From assembly GCF_014905175.1 (NCBI RefSeq), contig NC_057793.1, positions 17,022,673-17,086,672 on the forward strand: a stretch of 64,000 bases of DNA. The letters are read 5' to 3'. Position numbers and translations under genes: made by a program. The stretch comes from Aphidius gifuensis (taxonomy: Eukaryota; Arthropoda; Insecta; Hymenoptera; Braconidae). Below are positions 1 through 12,990 of this stretch, piece by piece (the stretch's first letter is position 1; every line of letters starts with the position of its first letter). The notes beneath the pieces were generated by a model that was given only the letters and a program-made list of their open reading frames with translations, was not told the origin of the DNA and searched no databases.

Positions 1-987
1 GATTAGAAGTAAATTTTGGTAAGGAGGCAATAGAAATTTCTAGAAAACCTCGGGCCTGTAGAACCCACCAGCTAGTCACCTCACTGTGACCTCAATGAAC
101 GTATCAATAATGAGGTGCACAAAAGATGAATTTTCAATAAAAAAAATAGTTATGAGTTGATACGTATCAAATCATTATTTAATTAATAAATTTATACCAA
201 AGCGGACATGTATTGGTCGTAGGACAATCACTGGTACGTTTACCTTAATTAAAATAGTAATTAGAAAAAAATGACGAAATGTACTGAATGAAATAAATTA
301 TTTTTAAAAATAATAATAATGATCATAATGTATGCATTTGTTCAACAAACTACTTTTATTTCTTTTTTTTTGTGAATAAATAATAATGAACTTGGAAGCG
401 AATGACTTAGGACTGTTCCTTCAACGGTTGTGAATATAACACAGCAGCGTTGATTAGCCAGTATTTTTTTAGCGCATTAGACCGCGAAGTTGCGCAGAAA
501 CGTGTAGTTTATGTAAGATTTAGGAGATGTTTTCTCCACTAGACGGCGGACCCTTATGTGCCTTAATTACAGCTCAATAATGTTTATTATCCAAAAGCTA
601 ATATTCATAATAATTTAAAAATTAAAAAATTATGTTTATTATCGAATAATTGAAAAATAAAAGAAACAATTTTTAATTCAAAAAAAAAAAAAAAAATGTC
701 AAAGGCACGGCGTAAAGGCCATATGTATGAACCCAATGTCGTTGCAATGATGATGATGACGATGATCTATCCTGTGTTATAAATATATATAAACCAAATA
801 ATACTAATACAAAAAAACTAACCAAAAAAAAATAATCATTAAGATTTTTAAATCAATTGATTTATTAAATTGAACCCTTTAGTGTGTCTTTTACAATAAT
901 TTTGATTAAATATGTATTTTGAGTAAGATTAAATATATGTATTGTAGCGATATAGTATGATCGTGCGCCACCCAACATAGTGTGTGA
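1..987. other. AT-rich sequence without recognisable gene
   Basis: I see no open frame of note, no RNA gene and no clear terminal repeats here. The stretch holds homopolymer runs (for example A at about 679-696) and short AT microsatellites. It is probably decayed intergenic or old repeat sequence. Confidence 0.5.
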
Positions 988-1752
988 GATTAAATTTGAG
1001 AATTAATCGTTATTTTAATAATTATACGATATATAACCAATAAATAGCCGTGTTTTCCATATTTCAACTCCATTTTTAACCACTGCGCATTCGTAGGAAT
1101 TTTTTCCGTATTTTTCCCGTAATAGTGAGAAAATTTTCTATAAAAACCGAATAAAAAAACATGTTGTCTCGGTCATGATAATATCTTCTGAAATTCTTCT
1201 GTACAATTACAATAATAATTTTCTCTTTCAAACTGACACATCAGTCATCAATGTCTATTTCTATTTTTTTAAAAAATAAAATTAGTCAATATTATAAATA
1301 AATTATTATTGTATAATAATTCAATATGATGTTTTGAATTTAGGAAATATTATTTTCTATAAACAATAATAATAGGTATATTAATCTTGTAAATGAAAAA
1401 TACTTGCATATGCATGTATATATATGTACAATATGAACTTTGCTTCGCCTAACAAATGCAAGTATAACTAATAAATACAAATAAAATACTTGTATATTAA
1501 TATATACAACGTCGCATATATATATATAATAATAAATAAATTGAATATATAAATACGCGCATTTAAATTCATCTATACTACAGAACGATGGTAAAGGTTA
1601 CCGACCGATTACCATGGCGCTGCAAGGCGCAATGTAGACTGACAGAAAATGGATTCCTGCCCAGATCCGTTACCGGATCTGACGTCTAAACTCTATGTTT
1701 TTTCCTTTTACTCCAACCCAACCCGCGCCTAAAGATGTTTACACATCAAAAA
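988..1752 (+). repeat. Family X, right-end copy
   Basis: This stretch is nearly colinear with 37705-38458, the right part of the full X copy. It runs from the ATAGCCGTTTTTTCCATATT block through CATGTTGTCTCGG and the TATGCATGTATATATATG block to the terminal AAAGATGTTTACACATCA. It includes the GC-richer tail with the hairpin AGATCCGTTACCGGATCT. No coding capacity is seen, so it is a non-autonomous DNA element. The left end of this copy is missing. Confidence 0.75.
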
Positions 1753-1815
1753 TATATATGTTCTCTGTGATAAAATTGATTATTTGTAGTTATAGATGAC
1801 CTTTAATGTGTTTTT

Positions 1816-2087
1816 TTGATTTTTATTTTTACTCTCGATCTGTTATATGGTTTTTCTGGAAAACTAAAAAGAAATTGCAAATTTCATAAGGGTAAATTTC
1901 GTTTTCTTTTTTTTTTTTACATCCGAAAAAATGAATTTTTTTCAAAAATCAAAATTTCAAAATTCGAAAGAAAATACTTCCCATCGAGTGCCCACTCTAT
2001 TGTAGAGCTTTGAATACTTGTTTTGCTTCCTCAAATCTATGATCAAAAATTCAGCAAAAAAAAAAAGGGACTATTTCAGATATCTCT
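1816..2087. repeat. Repeat segment shared with 13296-13440
   Basis: The second half (about 1955-2087) matches 13296-13430, sharing CCACTCTATTGTAG and CAAATCTATGATCAAAAATT. In both places the segment abuts a broken gypsy LTR, on the left side here and on the right side there. A short frame across this segment is not conserved and is probably chance. Confidence 0.6.
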
Positions 2088-3067
2088 ATGTTTATAACGT
2101 GACTTGGTACGTAAACCTCTTGGGGATGGCTTCCACTCCTCCGTCGAAGAGACGAACTCACCGAAGGCTGCGTTCGAAGCCTCATCGTAAACCTATCGAA
2201 CTGCGGGCTATGAAAGCGTGCTGCGCATGTCCGGGGGCGATAGGTAGGAGAGTGCTACCTGATTGGGGTTAAAGCTCACAGCAGCTGAGCACTGAACGTC
2301 GTCGTTAGACGACACAACTTGTCTGGCTCTCGAACTGATCACTACCTTCTCTTGACTGGCTCTCTTGGTTCACTACTAGTTCTCTCGACATCGTTTGGAT
2401 CTCTCGTAAATTCTCTCTAGGTATCAGACGTCAAGTCCTGGTAAAACTCTGCCCGAATTTCCAATGACGGACTAATACTAATGATCACGCTATATTGCTC
2501 TCTTATTATAATAATAATAATTATTATATGCTCGCTACATAATGTGTATGTGATGGTTAGACCATCATCACACATAAATGTGTATGTGTGAGTTCACGAA
2601 TGGATCGCCGTAAATAATAACAATAATAATAATTCTGAGATATATTATTATTGCAACGGCAACGTATGTGTAAGACCTGATCACGGATGGATCGCTGTAT
2701 GGTTCCCTATACAAAATACTCATTTCATATGTAGAATATTTGCTCCTACACTTATGATACTTGTGACGTCAGTATTTTGCCATAGTATAGTCGCAATGTA
2801 ATATAGGCGTGTATAACACACTATACTTGGTTCACGATAGTTCCTTTAGGTTTGGTTACGTATTTCATAGTCCGATTAGGTGGACCAAGCCCCTCTACCA
2901 TTTCTAAGACTGAGTTAGGTTCTCGTATTTTGTTCTCGTTACTCGGCTGTCGGCTTCCGAGATAACCAACATGGCTCCCCCCGGTGATTTTGAGGAGGAT
3001 GGTGAGAAATCCTCGTTGTTAACCTTGGCCGATAGTTCTCGCCGTGCAGGTCAGAAAATCGGTTACA
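2088..3067 (+). repeat. Ty3/gypsy LTR, 5'-truncated
   Basis: From ATGTTTATAA onward it matches the 5' LTR of the gypsy element at 7653 and the solo LTR at 24820. Shared blocks include TCCGTCGAAGAGACGAACTC, the CGTCGTCGTTAGACGAC region and the TATTATTATTGC blocks. It ends in GGTTACA, as the solo LTR at 24820-25994 does. About the first 190 bp of the LTR are missing. Near its end lies an ATG followed by codons resembling the gag N-terminus. Confidence 0.8.
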
Positions 3068-3302
3068 ATATATATAAAAATAAATGAATTAAATATATAA
3101 ATACTCGCATTTAAATTCATCTATACTACAGAACGCCTGGTAACGGATTACGACCGATTACCATGGCGCTGCAAGGCGCAATGTAGAATGACAGGAAATA
3201 GATTTCTGCCTAGATCCGTTACCGGATCTGACGTCTAAACTCTATATTTTTTCCTTTTACTCTATACCTGAACCGCGCCTGAAGATGTTTACACATCAAA
3301 GA
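3068..3302 (+). repeat. Family X, second right-end fragment
   Basis: This repeats the last roughly 230 bp of X (CATTTAAATTCATCTATACT, GCGCTGCAAGGCGCAATGTA, the AGATCCGTTACCGGATCT hairpin, GAAGATGTTTACACATCA). It lies directly right of the truncated gypsy LTR, so the LTR separates two X right ends at 1752 and 3302. Confidence 0.75.
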
Positions 3303-4214
3303 ATCATATTTCCACTATTTTTCAAAAAAGAACAACAAAAAAAAAATAAAACTTTGTGATCAACTCTGCGTCATTGGACACAGAAGATATGAAACTAAGA
3401 AAAAAAATAACTTACAAACGAATCGATGCAATAAAATGATGTTTTTAATTGACTCAATGCAACGAGGTAAAATGCTGTTTGTGACACTTTGACCTGACAC
3501 TTTACGCTCCCGAAGAATCCAAGTGTCCACAGTGCCTGATTTTATATATAAACCTAGGAAAAATAAAGACAAATGAGTTGTTGAACCACCAGGACCAACT
3601 TTAGATCTCCGTTCTGAACGTCAGTTTAACAATTTAAACACAGAAAATTACTTAGGAAATTTTACCAGTATAATTAATATCAGTTCTAATTTAACAAAGT
3701 TACTTAAAACTAAGAATTTTTATAGATCTATCTAAAGTATGTTAAAATATAAAAGACGATTCAGTTAGATTTTTTAACAATTATTAGATTCAATCTTAAA
3801 TGAATTCAATAATCTTACAAAAAGGAAAACTATTTATCGAAACCTATATATTATCGGTCAATGAAATATTAAGCGAATCGTTACGCGGAGTGAGTATAGT
3901 TTATTGTGATTCAACTATCATCAAAAATTCCACGACTTCCAATAGAAAAAAACTAATTGTAAAACGATCAAGCGAGCGACAAGATATTTGTGAATGAAGA
4001 ATATTTTAACCGAGAACCTATCAATTGTAGGAAATTTTCTATATCCGTTTTTTTTGCTCTGCTCAAATAACACAGTGGCAACTTAGTTATTTGCCAGCAC
4101 AAAACCAAGTGACGAAGCCACAGTCTCCGTCCACGGAACTCTTTCCTTATTTCTCTCTCAACTTCCTCCCCTATTTTACACTCTCTTCGTGTCTCGTCCA
4201 TCATTATCTCACAC
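3303..4214. other. No recognisable gene
   Basis: Unique-looking AT-rich sequence with short frames only (70 codons at most). None resembles a known family. It may be upstream sequence of the transposase copy A that starts downstream of the inverted X copy, but no homology to the N-terminal exons of copy B is visible. Confidence 0.4.
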
Positions 4215-5268
4215 ACACATGTATAGGTATGGCCGTCAATGAATTTCGTCAAGTAAAAAAAAAAGTCAACATAAAAACATTCGATATCGCGAATAGTTTT
4301 CGAGTTATAATGACTTATGTATTTCGATATATTAGGTTTTTTTTTTTAATATTAATAATGGCAATCGATAAAACTCGCCAAGCTAAAAAAAAAGCCAAAT
4401 AAAAATTTTTATATCTCGAATAGTTATCGAAGTATCGATATTTTTTTTTAAATGTATACAATTTTTTTTTCTCAAAAAAAAAGTCGAAATTTTTGTTTTT
4501 TTTTTCAAAAAAACTGCTAATTATTGATTGTTTGATTTTTCGAAAATAATGAATATATCCAAGTTTTTTTTACTTGGTCGCTAGGTTTTTTACTTAGCTA
4601 TATTTTTTACTTAACTATATTTATAGCCAAACACACATTATCTACATAATTTTACTAAGTTATATTTTTTACTTAGCTATATTTCTTACTTAGCTATATT
4701 TTTAACTTAGCAATATTTTTTACTTAGCTATTTTTTTTACTTAGCTATATTTTTTACTCAGCTATTTTTTTTACTTAGCTCTATTTTTTACTCAGCTATA
4801 TTTTTTACTTAGCTATATTTTTTACTTAGCTTTATTTTTTTACTGAGCTCCATTATATTATCAATTATGAAAAAAATTATCATTAACATTAGAAAGATAT
4901 CGATAATTTGAAAACTATTCGCGCGATCAAAAAATTGTGTTCGATTTTTTTTTCTCCTTGATGAGTTTAATCGACTTCCATTATCAAATAAATAAATAAA
5001 AAATCGATATATCGAAATTTTAAAAAATATTATAACTCGAAAACTATTCGAGATATCGAAATTTTTTTAAAAATATTTTTTTCTCTCCGACGATTTCTAT
5101 TGATTGCCATTATTAAATTTGAGAATAATTCGTTATTTCAATAACTATACGACATATAACCAATAAATAGCCGTTTTTTTCATATTTCAACTCTATTTTT
5201 AACCACTTTGCGCATTCGTAGGAATTTTTCGTAGAAACACGCCGAAGATGTTTACTAGTTTAGATGGC
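4215..5268 (-). repeat. Family X copy, inverted, with CTTAGCTATATTTTTTA minisatellite
   Basis: This is the reverse complement of the left two thirds of the X element at 36712. It has the same GGCAATCGATAAAACTCGCC arm and ends with a degenerate X left end (CACGCCGAAGATGTTTACTAGTTTAGATGGCTA). At 4590-4856 there is a subterminal array of about 17-bp units of the form TTTTTTACTTAGCTATAT, around a dozen imperfect copies. It truncates the 5' side of transposase copy A immediately downstream. Confidence 0.7.
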
Positions 5269-7505
5269 TAACAAAATTTTTTTAATTAAATATTTATTTC
5301 AATATAACAAAAGTTTCCAACTAGAATATCCTAGTATCAAGATAGGCTTTTCAACCTTTGCAGTCATGAGACCTAAGCATTGTATATTAGCTGGACCATC
5401 TGGAACTCATACTGCATGTGTTTGTTTAGTACATCAAAACATGAAACTCATGATAATAGGTAAATAATTAAAAATCATTTTTCAAATATCGTACCAGCAA
5501 TGCATGCATTTAACTTTTGTTCGGATAGACTTATTTAGTTAATATAATTTTTTAGGTTCTAAACTTCAAAACTTGACAGAAAACACCGATATGCCCATTG
5601 CTACTTATCAAGACGGTATCGATGCCGTTGTTTGTTCTGAAGCCACTGAAAATTGCCACTCGGTGAAACGTTCAAATTGTCCCAAAACAGATTTATTAAA
5701 AGAATTTTTGAATCAAGTATTTTGGGATAATGAAATAAGTGAAATAAAATTTAAACAATGGATTACAAAACCACGTGCATCTCTTGAAACTATAGTTAAA
5801 TATGCTTAAGATTTTGTTCACGAGTTTTGTGAGAAAACACAAGATCTTTTAAGGCATTCATTTATCGCAAAAAATCAAGGAAATTCTATGAAAAATGTAA
5901 AAGAATCTTTAACGGAAGAAGAAGCTCTTGTGATAATTGATTTTGTTGAAAACTATGCATTTATTATACAAGATGCTGCTCCTGGGTATCATTGGAACAA
6001 TACACAGTCAACACTCTACACAGTAGTTATTCATTTTAAAGATTTTCACAAAAGTTTAGTAGTTATTTCTGATCCATCGCTGTTCAAATTTATAATGAAA
6101 TTGTAATTGATTATATTAAATCAATTAGTGACATTTTTAAAGAAATATATTATTTTTCTGATGGAGCACCTTAACAATTTAAAAATTATGAAAATGTTGC
6201 CAACCTGTGTCTTCACAAAAAAAAATATAATATCGCAGCTGAGTGGCATTTTTTCGCTACTGCGCATGGCAAAGGCCCATGTGATGGTGTTGGTGGTACG
6301 TTAAAAAGAGAAGCAGCAAGAGCCAGTTTAAAACGACAATGTGACAACCAAATAACAACGGCCAAAGAGCTTTATGAATAGGCAAATTCTGCTGGGATCC
6401 TTCCAAATATTACCGTGAATTTTTTGGTTTATTAACAGTTAGCCGACAAGTAATGGGCCGACAAAAAAACAATGATTGTAGCTGATTGTAGATGATTGTA
6501 ATATATTTAGTTTTGTTTGTCAACCCCCTAATTAATTTTAATTAAATCATGAATATTTGAAGTTGACAGATAGCCGACAATTCATAATTTTCAAATGGCT
6601 GATATTTTTATAGTAATAAGATGCTTAATCGATAGCAAATCGTTTGTACATCATTATTTTTTGTTTGTCATAGTTCATTAATTTTTATTTTTTTAAATAT
6701 TAATTAAAAACCATTGTACTATTCATCCCCCTGTTAATTAGTACTTGCGCATGCGCGGTTACAGTGATAAAAAATAATAGATATTGAAGTTTGATTTATT
6801 TTTTTTATTGAATACTATAATGAATTGATAAGATAGTAATTTGATATTTACTTAGTAGTTGATTATTTAAAAAATTTTATTGTTTATCATTGTACACATT
6901 TTATTAATCCTCAACATTGCCCAACACCAACATGACATTTGGTCGTCATTTTTTATCAGTGTACTCGCGCACGCGCAAGTTCTAATTAACAGGGGGATGA
7001 ATAGTACAATAGTTTTTAATTAATATTTAAAAAAAAAAAAATTATTGAACAATGACAAACGAAAAATAATGATGTACAAACGATTTGCTATCGATTAAGC
7101 ATCTTATTACTATAAAAATATCAGCCATTTGAAAATTATGAATTATCGGCTATCTGGCAACTCCAAATATTCATTAATTAATTAAAATTAATGAGGGGGT
7201 TGACAAACAAAACTAAATATATTACAATCATCTACAATCCTAGTACAATCAGCTACAATTATTGTTTTTTTGTCGGCCCATTATTTGTCGGCCAACTGTT
7301 CATAAACAATTTTTTGACAGTAGAATTTTATAAAAGTCAGTTACAACCTTATGAAAAAACTTTTGAAGAAGTAGGAAAAATAAAAAACTTACAACAAGTC
7401 CATTGTATAATTCCAAATCCAGATAATACAGTAGCCGTAAAAGAATATTCGTCTTCTTCATCAATTAAATTATATACGCTTCTTCCTAAAGAAAGTAGTT
7501 TATAG
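5264..7505 (+). pseudogene. DDE-type transposase pseudogene, copy A
   Basis: This is a decayed relative of the transposase at 15215-19916. Conserved blocks are MRPKHCILAG..GTHTACVC (about 5360-5430), a phase-matched intron (GT at about 5460, TTTTTTAG before 5557), YQDGIDAVVC, the catalytic-region motif DFVENYAFIIQDAAPGYHWN (about 5939-5998), SDGAP with a following stop, and EWHFFATAHGKGPCDGVGGT (about 6241-6300). The C-terminus resumes at 7317 and ends at 7505. Stop codons at 5807, 6104 and elsewhere, frameshifts and an 881-bp MITE insertion make it nonfunctional. The 5' exons are lost at the X insertion. Confidence 0.85.
6427..7307. mobile_element. Foldback MITE with 9-bp target duplication (Mutator-like)
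   Basis: The 881-bp insertion begins GTTTATTAACAGTTAGCCGA and ends TCGGCCAACTGTTCATAAAC. The two halves are long imperfect inverted repeats (about 6427-6775 against 6950-7307) around a short loop. The 9-bp sequence AATTTTTTG occurs immediately on both sides (6418-6426 and 7308-7316). Removing the insertion with one duplicate restores the transposase frame. A 9-bp duplication with long TIRs is typical of Mutator-like elements. There is no transposase, so it is non-autonomous. Confidence 0.85.
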
Positions 7506-7652
7506 ATGTTTTCTGATCAGTTGTAAGATCGTCTGGTGCTTAATACAAAATATATAATAATTTTTATCTTCGTTTAAAAATTTGTTATATTGAAATAAAT
7601 ATTTAATTAAAATACAATACAATTTTGTTCTCTGTAATAAAATTGATTATTT

Positions 7653-8757
7653 TGTAACGAAATTTATTATTTCGTGGGTTCTCGAAATAAATAATCATCA
7701 GAATAGATATGGATTATTTATTTGTTAACGTTTGCGTGTTAATAACTAATGGGAGTTAGTTATTAACAAATAAAGGATCACTAGTGTAAGGCTCTGTGTA
7801 GGGTCAAGACTATTATATATGACATCAATGGGGCGCCTATTCGATGTTTATAAGATGTCTTGATACATAAACCTTATCGCGGCGATGGCTCCACTTCTCC
7901 GTCGAAGAGACGAACTCACCGAAGGCTGCGTACGAAGCCCGATCGTAAACATATCGAACTGCGGGCTAGGAAAGTGTGCTGCGCATGTCCGGGGCGATAG
8001 GTAGGAGAGTGCTACTGAGTGGGGTGAGAGCTCACAGCAGCTAAGCACTAAACGTCGTCGTTAGACGACACAACTTGTCTGGCTCTCGTACTGATCACTA
8101 CCTTCTCTTGACTGGCTCTCTTGGTTCACTACTGGTTCTCTCGACATCGTTTGGATCTCTCGTAAATTCTCTCTAGGTATCAGACGTTAAGTCCTGGTAA
8201 AACTCTGCCCGAATTTCCAATGACGGACTAATACTAATGATCACGCTATATTGCTCTCTTATTATAATAATAATAATTATTATATGCTCGCTACATAATG
8301 TGTATGTGATGGTTAGACCATCATCACACATAAATGTGTATGTGTGAGTTCACGAATGGATCGCTGTAAATAATAACAATAATAATAATATTGAGATATA
8401 TTATTATTGCAATGGCAACGTATGTGTAAGACCTGGTCACGGATGGATCGCTGTATGGTTCCCTATACAAAATACTCCTTCCATATGTAGAATATTTGCT
8501 CCTACACTTATGATACTTGTGACGTCAGTATTTTGCTATAGTATAGTCGCAATGTAATATAGGCGTATGTAACACACTATACTTGGTTCACGATAGTTCC
8601 CTCAGGTTTGGTTACGTATTTTATAGTCCGATCAGGTGGATCGTACCCCTCTACCATTTCTAAGACTGAGTTAGGTTCTCGTATTTCGTTCTCGTTACTC
8701 CTACGGCTGTTGTCTTCCGAGATAAGCAACATGCCTCCTCCCGGTGATTTAGAGGAG
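7653..8757 (+). repeat. 5' LTR of the Ty3/gypsy element
   Basis: It starts TGTAACGAAATTTATTATTT, as do the 3' LTR at 12991 and the solo LTR at 24820. Homology to the solo LTR runs to about 8757 and then stops. The LTR carries the CGTCGTCGTTAGACGAC and ATAATAATAATTATTATA blocks found in the other copies. The true 3' boundary is uncertain, because the solo copies continue for about 90 bp to GGTTACA and the full element does not. Confidence 0.75.
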
Positions 8758-9713
8758 ACGACGAGCTCTCAGACGATCCCGATCCACGATCGAATGATTT
8801 GCTCAATCATCGTGATGATGCTCGCAGAAGATCTCGCAACGATAACGAAGTTCGCACAATGACACCAGCAAACGTATTCGAACTATTAAATCGTTGGAAA
8901 GTTGAGTTCTCGGGTTAGCGTGAAGAAGACGTCGAGGAATTCTTGGCACGCATAGGCGACGCTCTCGCTAGTTTTCCTATCAAGGAAGAAGATCTCTTTA
9001 GTATCTTACGTGGGTGTCTAAAAGACACGGCTCTCTTGTGGTATCGAAAAAATTGCTGGGATACAGCCCGGAAAGCTTTTCGATCTCGATTTGCTGATCT
9101 CGATTTCCAGCCATCATTAGGGGCAGAAATATTCACACGTACACAAGGTCGGTACGAAAGTATTAGTGAATATCTGTCTAAGATGGAGGCTCTCTTTTCG
9201 AAAACGATCCCGCCATGGCCTCAGTCGAGACGGTTACAAGTAGTATACCGTAACTTACTGCCAAAATTCCGAATTGGATTAAGATTCGATGAGTCGTCTT
9301 AACATGCCTTCTCACTCTAACCGAATTAGAAGGCATGTTAAGACGACAAGAGAAGAACATGGAATGTTCACGAAGTTGGCATCCACCACGTAGGCCAGAA
9401 GAATCAGTATGTCCAAGCTTGGCATACAAAGAGCCTGCTAGACTAGCTCGAGATTCTAAGCCAAACATGGTCACCAGTAGATCAAGAAGAGTTCTCGGAA
9501 GAAGATTCCGAAATGTTGGATGCTTTGGGTCGCCCCAAGCCTCGTGGCAAATTCAATCGTGAGAACCGCTGTTTCAATTACAAACAGACTGGTCATCTAT
9601 GCAGCGATTGCAAAGAACCACCAACATTGTTCTGTTATCGTTGTGGTAAGGTAGGGGTCACGACTATCGATTGTTCTCGATGCAACCCGGAAAACGCAAG
9701 TCCGGTCGTATAA
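8731..9713 (+). pseudogene. gag: Ty3/gypsy gag, degenerate
   Basis: The frame starts at the ATG at 8731 (MPPPGDLEE), is frameshifted near 8770 and crosses a TAG near 8918. It continues as a capsid-like retrotransposon Gag segment (ARIGDALASFPIKEEDLF ... LLWYRKN, about 8946-9300). The nucleocapsid follows at about 9565-9700 with two CCHC knuckles, both damaged: in the first the second Cys is Tyr (CFNYKQTGHLCSDC), in the second the His is replaced (CYRCGKVGVTTIDC). Gag would package element RNA in virus-like particles. This copy cannot. Confidence 0.85.
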
Positions 9714-12700
9714 TTCACCCTGTGACTACGATCTTGGACGATGCTGACCGACAGGGTCTCGCATATGATTGGGACACCCCTGAATCCAATCCTATGTTGG
9801 AGAAATTGCAACGATCACTTGGTCCCGGTAAAAAGATAACTTTCTTTTTGAACATCTCTATCGGTGGACGTTCTCTTAATGCTTTGATGGATTCTGGTGC
9901 GACACGTACGGTCGCTGGGTTAGAAGGTATTCGATTGCTTGAGTCTTCGAATATTCAACCATCGGAAGTTCCCTGTAAAAAGGTTCTCGTAGCTAACGGA
10001 CAAGTAGAAATCATCCGACAAACGTCGATGACTCCAATTTCACTGGGTGGCCGTACGATCTCGATAGAAACTTTATGGATGCCCTCTCTGTTAGAGTCAT
10101 TCATTATATGTATCGACTTCCTGCGTATTGCTGGAATAGTCGTGTATTTCTTTGGACAGACGTGGTTCTATCGCGATCAGCCAAATAAATCGTTCTCGTT
10201 TGATCCTGTGGAATCCATACATTATTGCATGTAATGGATTACAGATCCCGAAAGAAGACGAACAACGTCGTCTGAAAGACCTGTTGGATGCACACATCGC
10301 TCCAACTCCGAAAGGTCTACTGCTCTCTGAGCTCCCGGCTCATATCATAAACGTGGGCGATCACGAACCGATCAAGCAAAGGGTCCGGACGATGTCTCAC
10401 CATAAGAAACTTGCTATATGATCAGAGACAGACGTCATGCTCACGAATGGGGTTATCGAACCATCAGAAAGCGATTAGTCAAGTCCAGTGATGATGGTTA
10501 AAAAGAAAGATACTTAGAACTTAGGTTCTGTGTCGATTATCGACAAGTCAATGCAGTCACTAAAAAAGACGCATATCCACTACCGAATATGGCCGCCTTA
10601 TTAGACGAACTACGTCAGGCAAATTATATCTTAACTCTTGATTTGAGTAAGGCATATTGGCAGGTAGAGTTATCGAAAGATTCTCGAGAGATCTCGCCAT
10701 TTACAGTTCCAGGTAGAGGTCTGTTCAATTCACCAGGATGCCGTTTGGATTATCGAACGCTCCTGCGTCGATGCAGCAAGCTCTCGACAAATTATTGGGT
10801 CCCGAATTTCATCCACACGTCTTCGTCTATCTAGACGATATAATAATCGTGACGAAGACATTTGAGGATCACTTAGACTGGTTACGTAAGGTTCTCGACA
10901 AACTCAGAAGCGCTAATCTCACCATAAACAGAGACAAAAGTGAATTCTGTCACGCATAGGTGAAATACCTTGGGTTTGTGATCAATAGTGAAGGGTTACA
11001 GGTGGATCCCGAGAAAACTTCAGCGGTGAGGAATTTTCCAGCACCTCAATCGCCGAAGCAGGTCCGTAGGTTTCTTGGTATGGCTTCGTGGTATCGACGC
11101 TTTATTCCCGACTTTGCCTCTGCACCGATCACGCAGCTAACCAAAAAGAGCAGTCGTTGGAAATGGAATACCGAACAACAACAAGCGTTCGATACTTTGA
11201 AAGAACGACTAACGACCACGCCTACTTTAGCCTGTCCTGATTTTTCGGCTCCGTTTACATTGCAAACTGATGGAAGTAGTATGGGTCTCGGTGCTGTTCT
11301 GACACAGGTTCAGGATGACAAAGAAAGAGTTATCGCCTACGCGAGTAGAGCCTTAACTGATCCCGAAAGGAAATACACAGTCACTGAACAAGAATGTTTA
11401 GCTGTTGTATGGTCGATTAAATAGTTCCGTGGATATCTCGAAGGATACCGTTTTACTGTGATCACAGATCATAGTAGTCTACGCTGGCTCCATAATTTGA
11501 AGGATCCAGGCGGTAGATTAGCAAGATGGGCTCTCGGATTGATGGAATATGATTTCACAATCGTTCACAGAAAGGGTGCGCTACACCATGTTCCCGATGC
11601 GCTATCGAGAGCTCCCGAAGATGGATTAGCCATCAACGCCATCTTGTCCTTACGAAATGTAAAAGACAAGTGGTATGTACGGCGTTGGAGAAATATCCGA
11701 CGCGATCTCGAAAAGTTCTCGAAATGGAGGATCAGTGATGGACAGATGTATTTCCATCGCCCAGGCCTCGGCCGAAAATACCGATCTCGATGCGTGGAAG
11801 CTAGTACTACCACGCGAACTACGATCTCGAGCTTTTGTTGAATGTCACGATGATCCACAAACTGGACATCAAGGCGTCAACAGAACATATCGACGTTTGA
11901 CAGTAAGATATTTCTGGCCAGGCATGTTCTTCGACGTAGTCAGACACATCAGCCACTGCGAAATATGTCAACGTTGTAAAGTAGTGCAAAGAGTTCCCGC
12001 TGGTCTTATGAGGCCACAAGTAATCAATGGACCTTGGACTCGTATAACGGCCGACATCATGGGTCCGTATATTGAAAGTAAGGCAGGTAACTGCTAGGTT
12101 CTCGTTGTCCAGAACATGCTCACGAAATGGGTAGAAATTATCCCCATGAAAAGGGCTACCGGTTCGGCTTTCTGTAAAATGATAAAGGATCACGTAATGA
12201 CTCGCTGGGGAATCCCGAAAGAAATGCTCACGGATAATGGCACCGAATTCCAGAACAAGGACATACCAGCTCTGGCTAGCCAGAATCATATGAAATTGAT
12301 CACGACACCACCATATCATCCACAGGCGAATCCCACTGAACGTGTGAATCGTAGTGTGAAGATGATGATACGTGCATTTCTGGAAGACGACCATAGAGAT
12401 TGGGATGTATGTCTTAGCGATATACAAGTCGCTTATACATCCTATCATGGCTAACTACAAGCAACTCCGGCATTTGCTAATTTAGGCCGAGAGTTAGAAC
12501 AGAAAGGATCACTAAGAAGGGAATTAGAAATGGATCACGAAACTATTGAGATAGTTTCTCGAGATTGGATTGAACATATGGGACGCCATGATGCTTTAAG
12601 ACTAGCCTTTAAATTCGCTTTGAGTGAAGCTAGTGAACGTCAGGCCGAACAATATAACAAGCATTGTAGGGATCTCGAATACGAAGTTGGACAACTTGTG

Positions 12701-12886
12701 CTCGTTAGAAATCGAGAATTGTCCAAAGCACAAGCGTACCGAACAGCATCGCAAAACAAACCGTTTATGGGTCCCTGGATAATTGTGGAAAAATTATCGC
12801 CGACAGTGTATCGGTTGACGGATCTCTCTGGAAAGGATAAAGGCAAGCTCTCGATTACAGACTTAGAGCTGTACAAAAAGGAATGA
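9671..12886 (+). pseudogene. pol: Ty3/gypsy pol (PR-RT-RH-IN), degenerate
   Basis: Domains are in Ty3 order. Aspartic protease has ALMDSGATRTVAG (about 9880-9920). Reverse transcriptase has LTLDLSKAYWQVEL (about 10630), MPFGLSNAPASMQQ (10738) and the catalytic FVYLDDII (about 10820). RNase H runs from TLQTDGSSMGLGAVL (about 11260) to VPDALSRA. Integrase has an HHCC zinc finger (H..H at about 11845-11867, CEICQRC at about 11958), then catalytic ADIMGP, LTDNGTEF and NPTERVNR. Stops at 10957, 11422, 12095 and 12452 and frameshifts at about 10240-10600 and 10735 destroy the frame. No env is present between IN and the 3' LTR. Confidence 0.9.
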
Positions 12887-12981
12887 CAGGTGATGTCAAA
12901 TGAGTTGGGCAAGCTAGAAATGTCCATAGGTCAGTAAGAGAATAGTCGGTTCTGTCAGTTTCGGGTCGAAACTTCCCTCAC

Positions 12982-12990
12982 AGGAGGGAG
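12982..12990 (+). promoter_or_regulatory. Polypurine tract of gypsy element
   Basis: AGGAGGGAG lies directly before the TGTAACG that starts the 3' LTR, the expected primer position for plus-strand DNA synthesis. Confidence 0.75.

Noticed and set aside
4091..4402. 103-codon frame
   Set aside because: It crosses into the family X arm and is not conserved in other X copies.
11819..12448. 209-codon minus-strand frame
   Set aside because: Shadow of the gypsy integrase coding strand.
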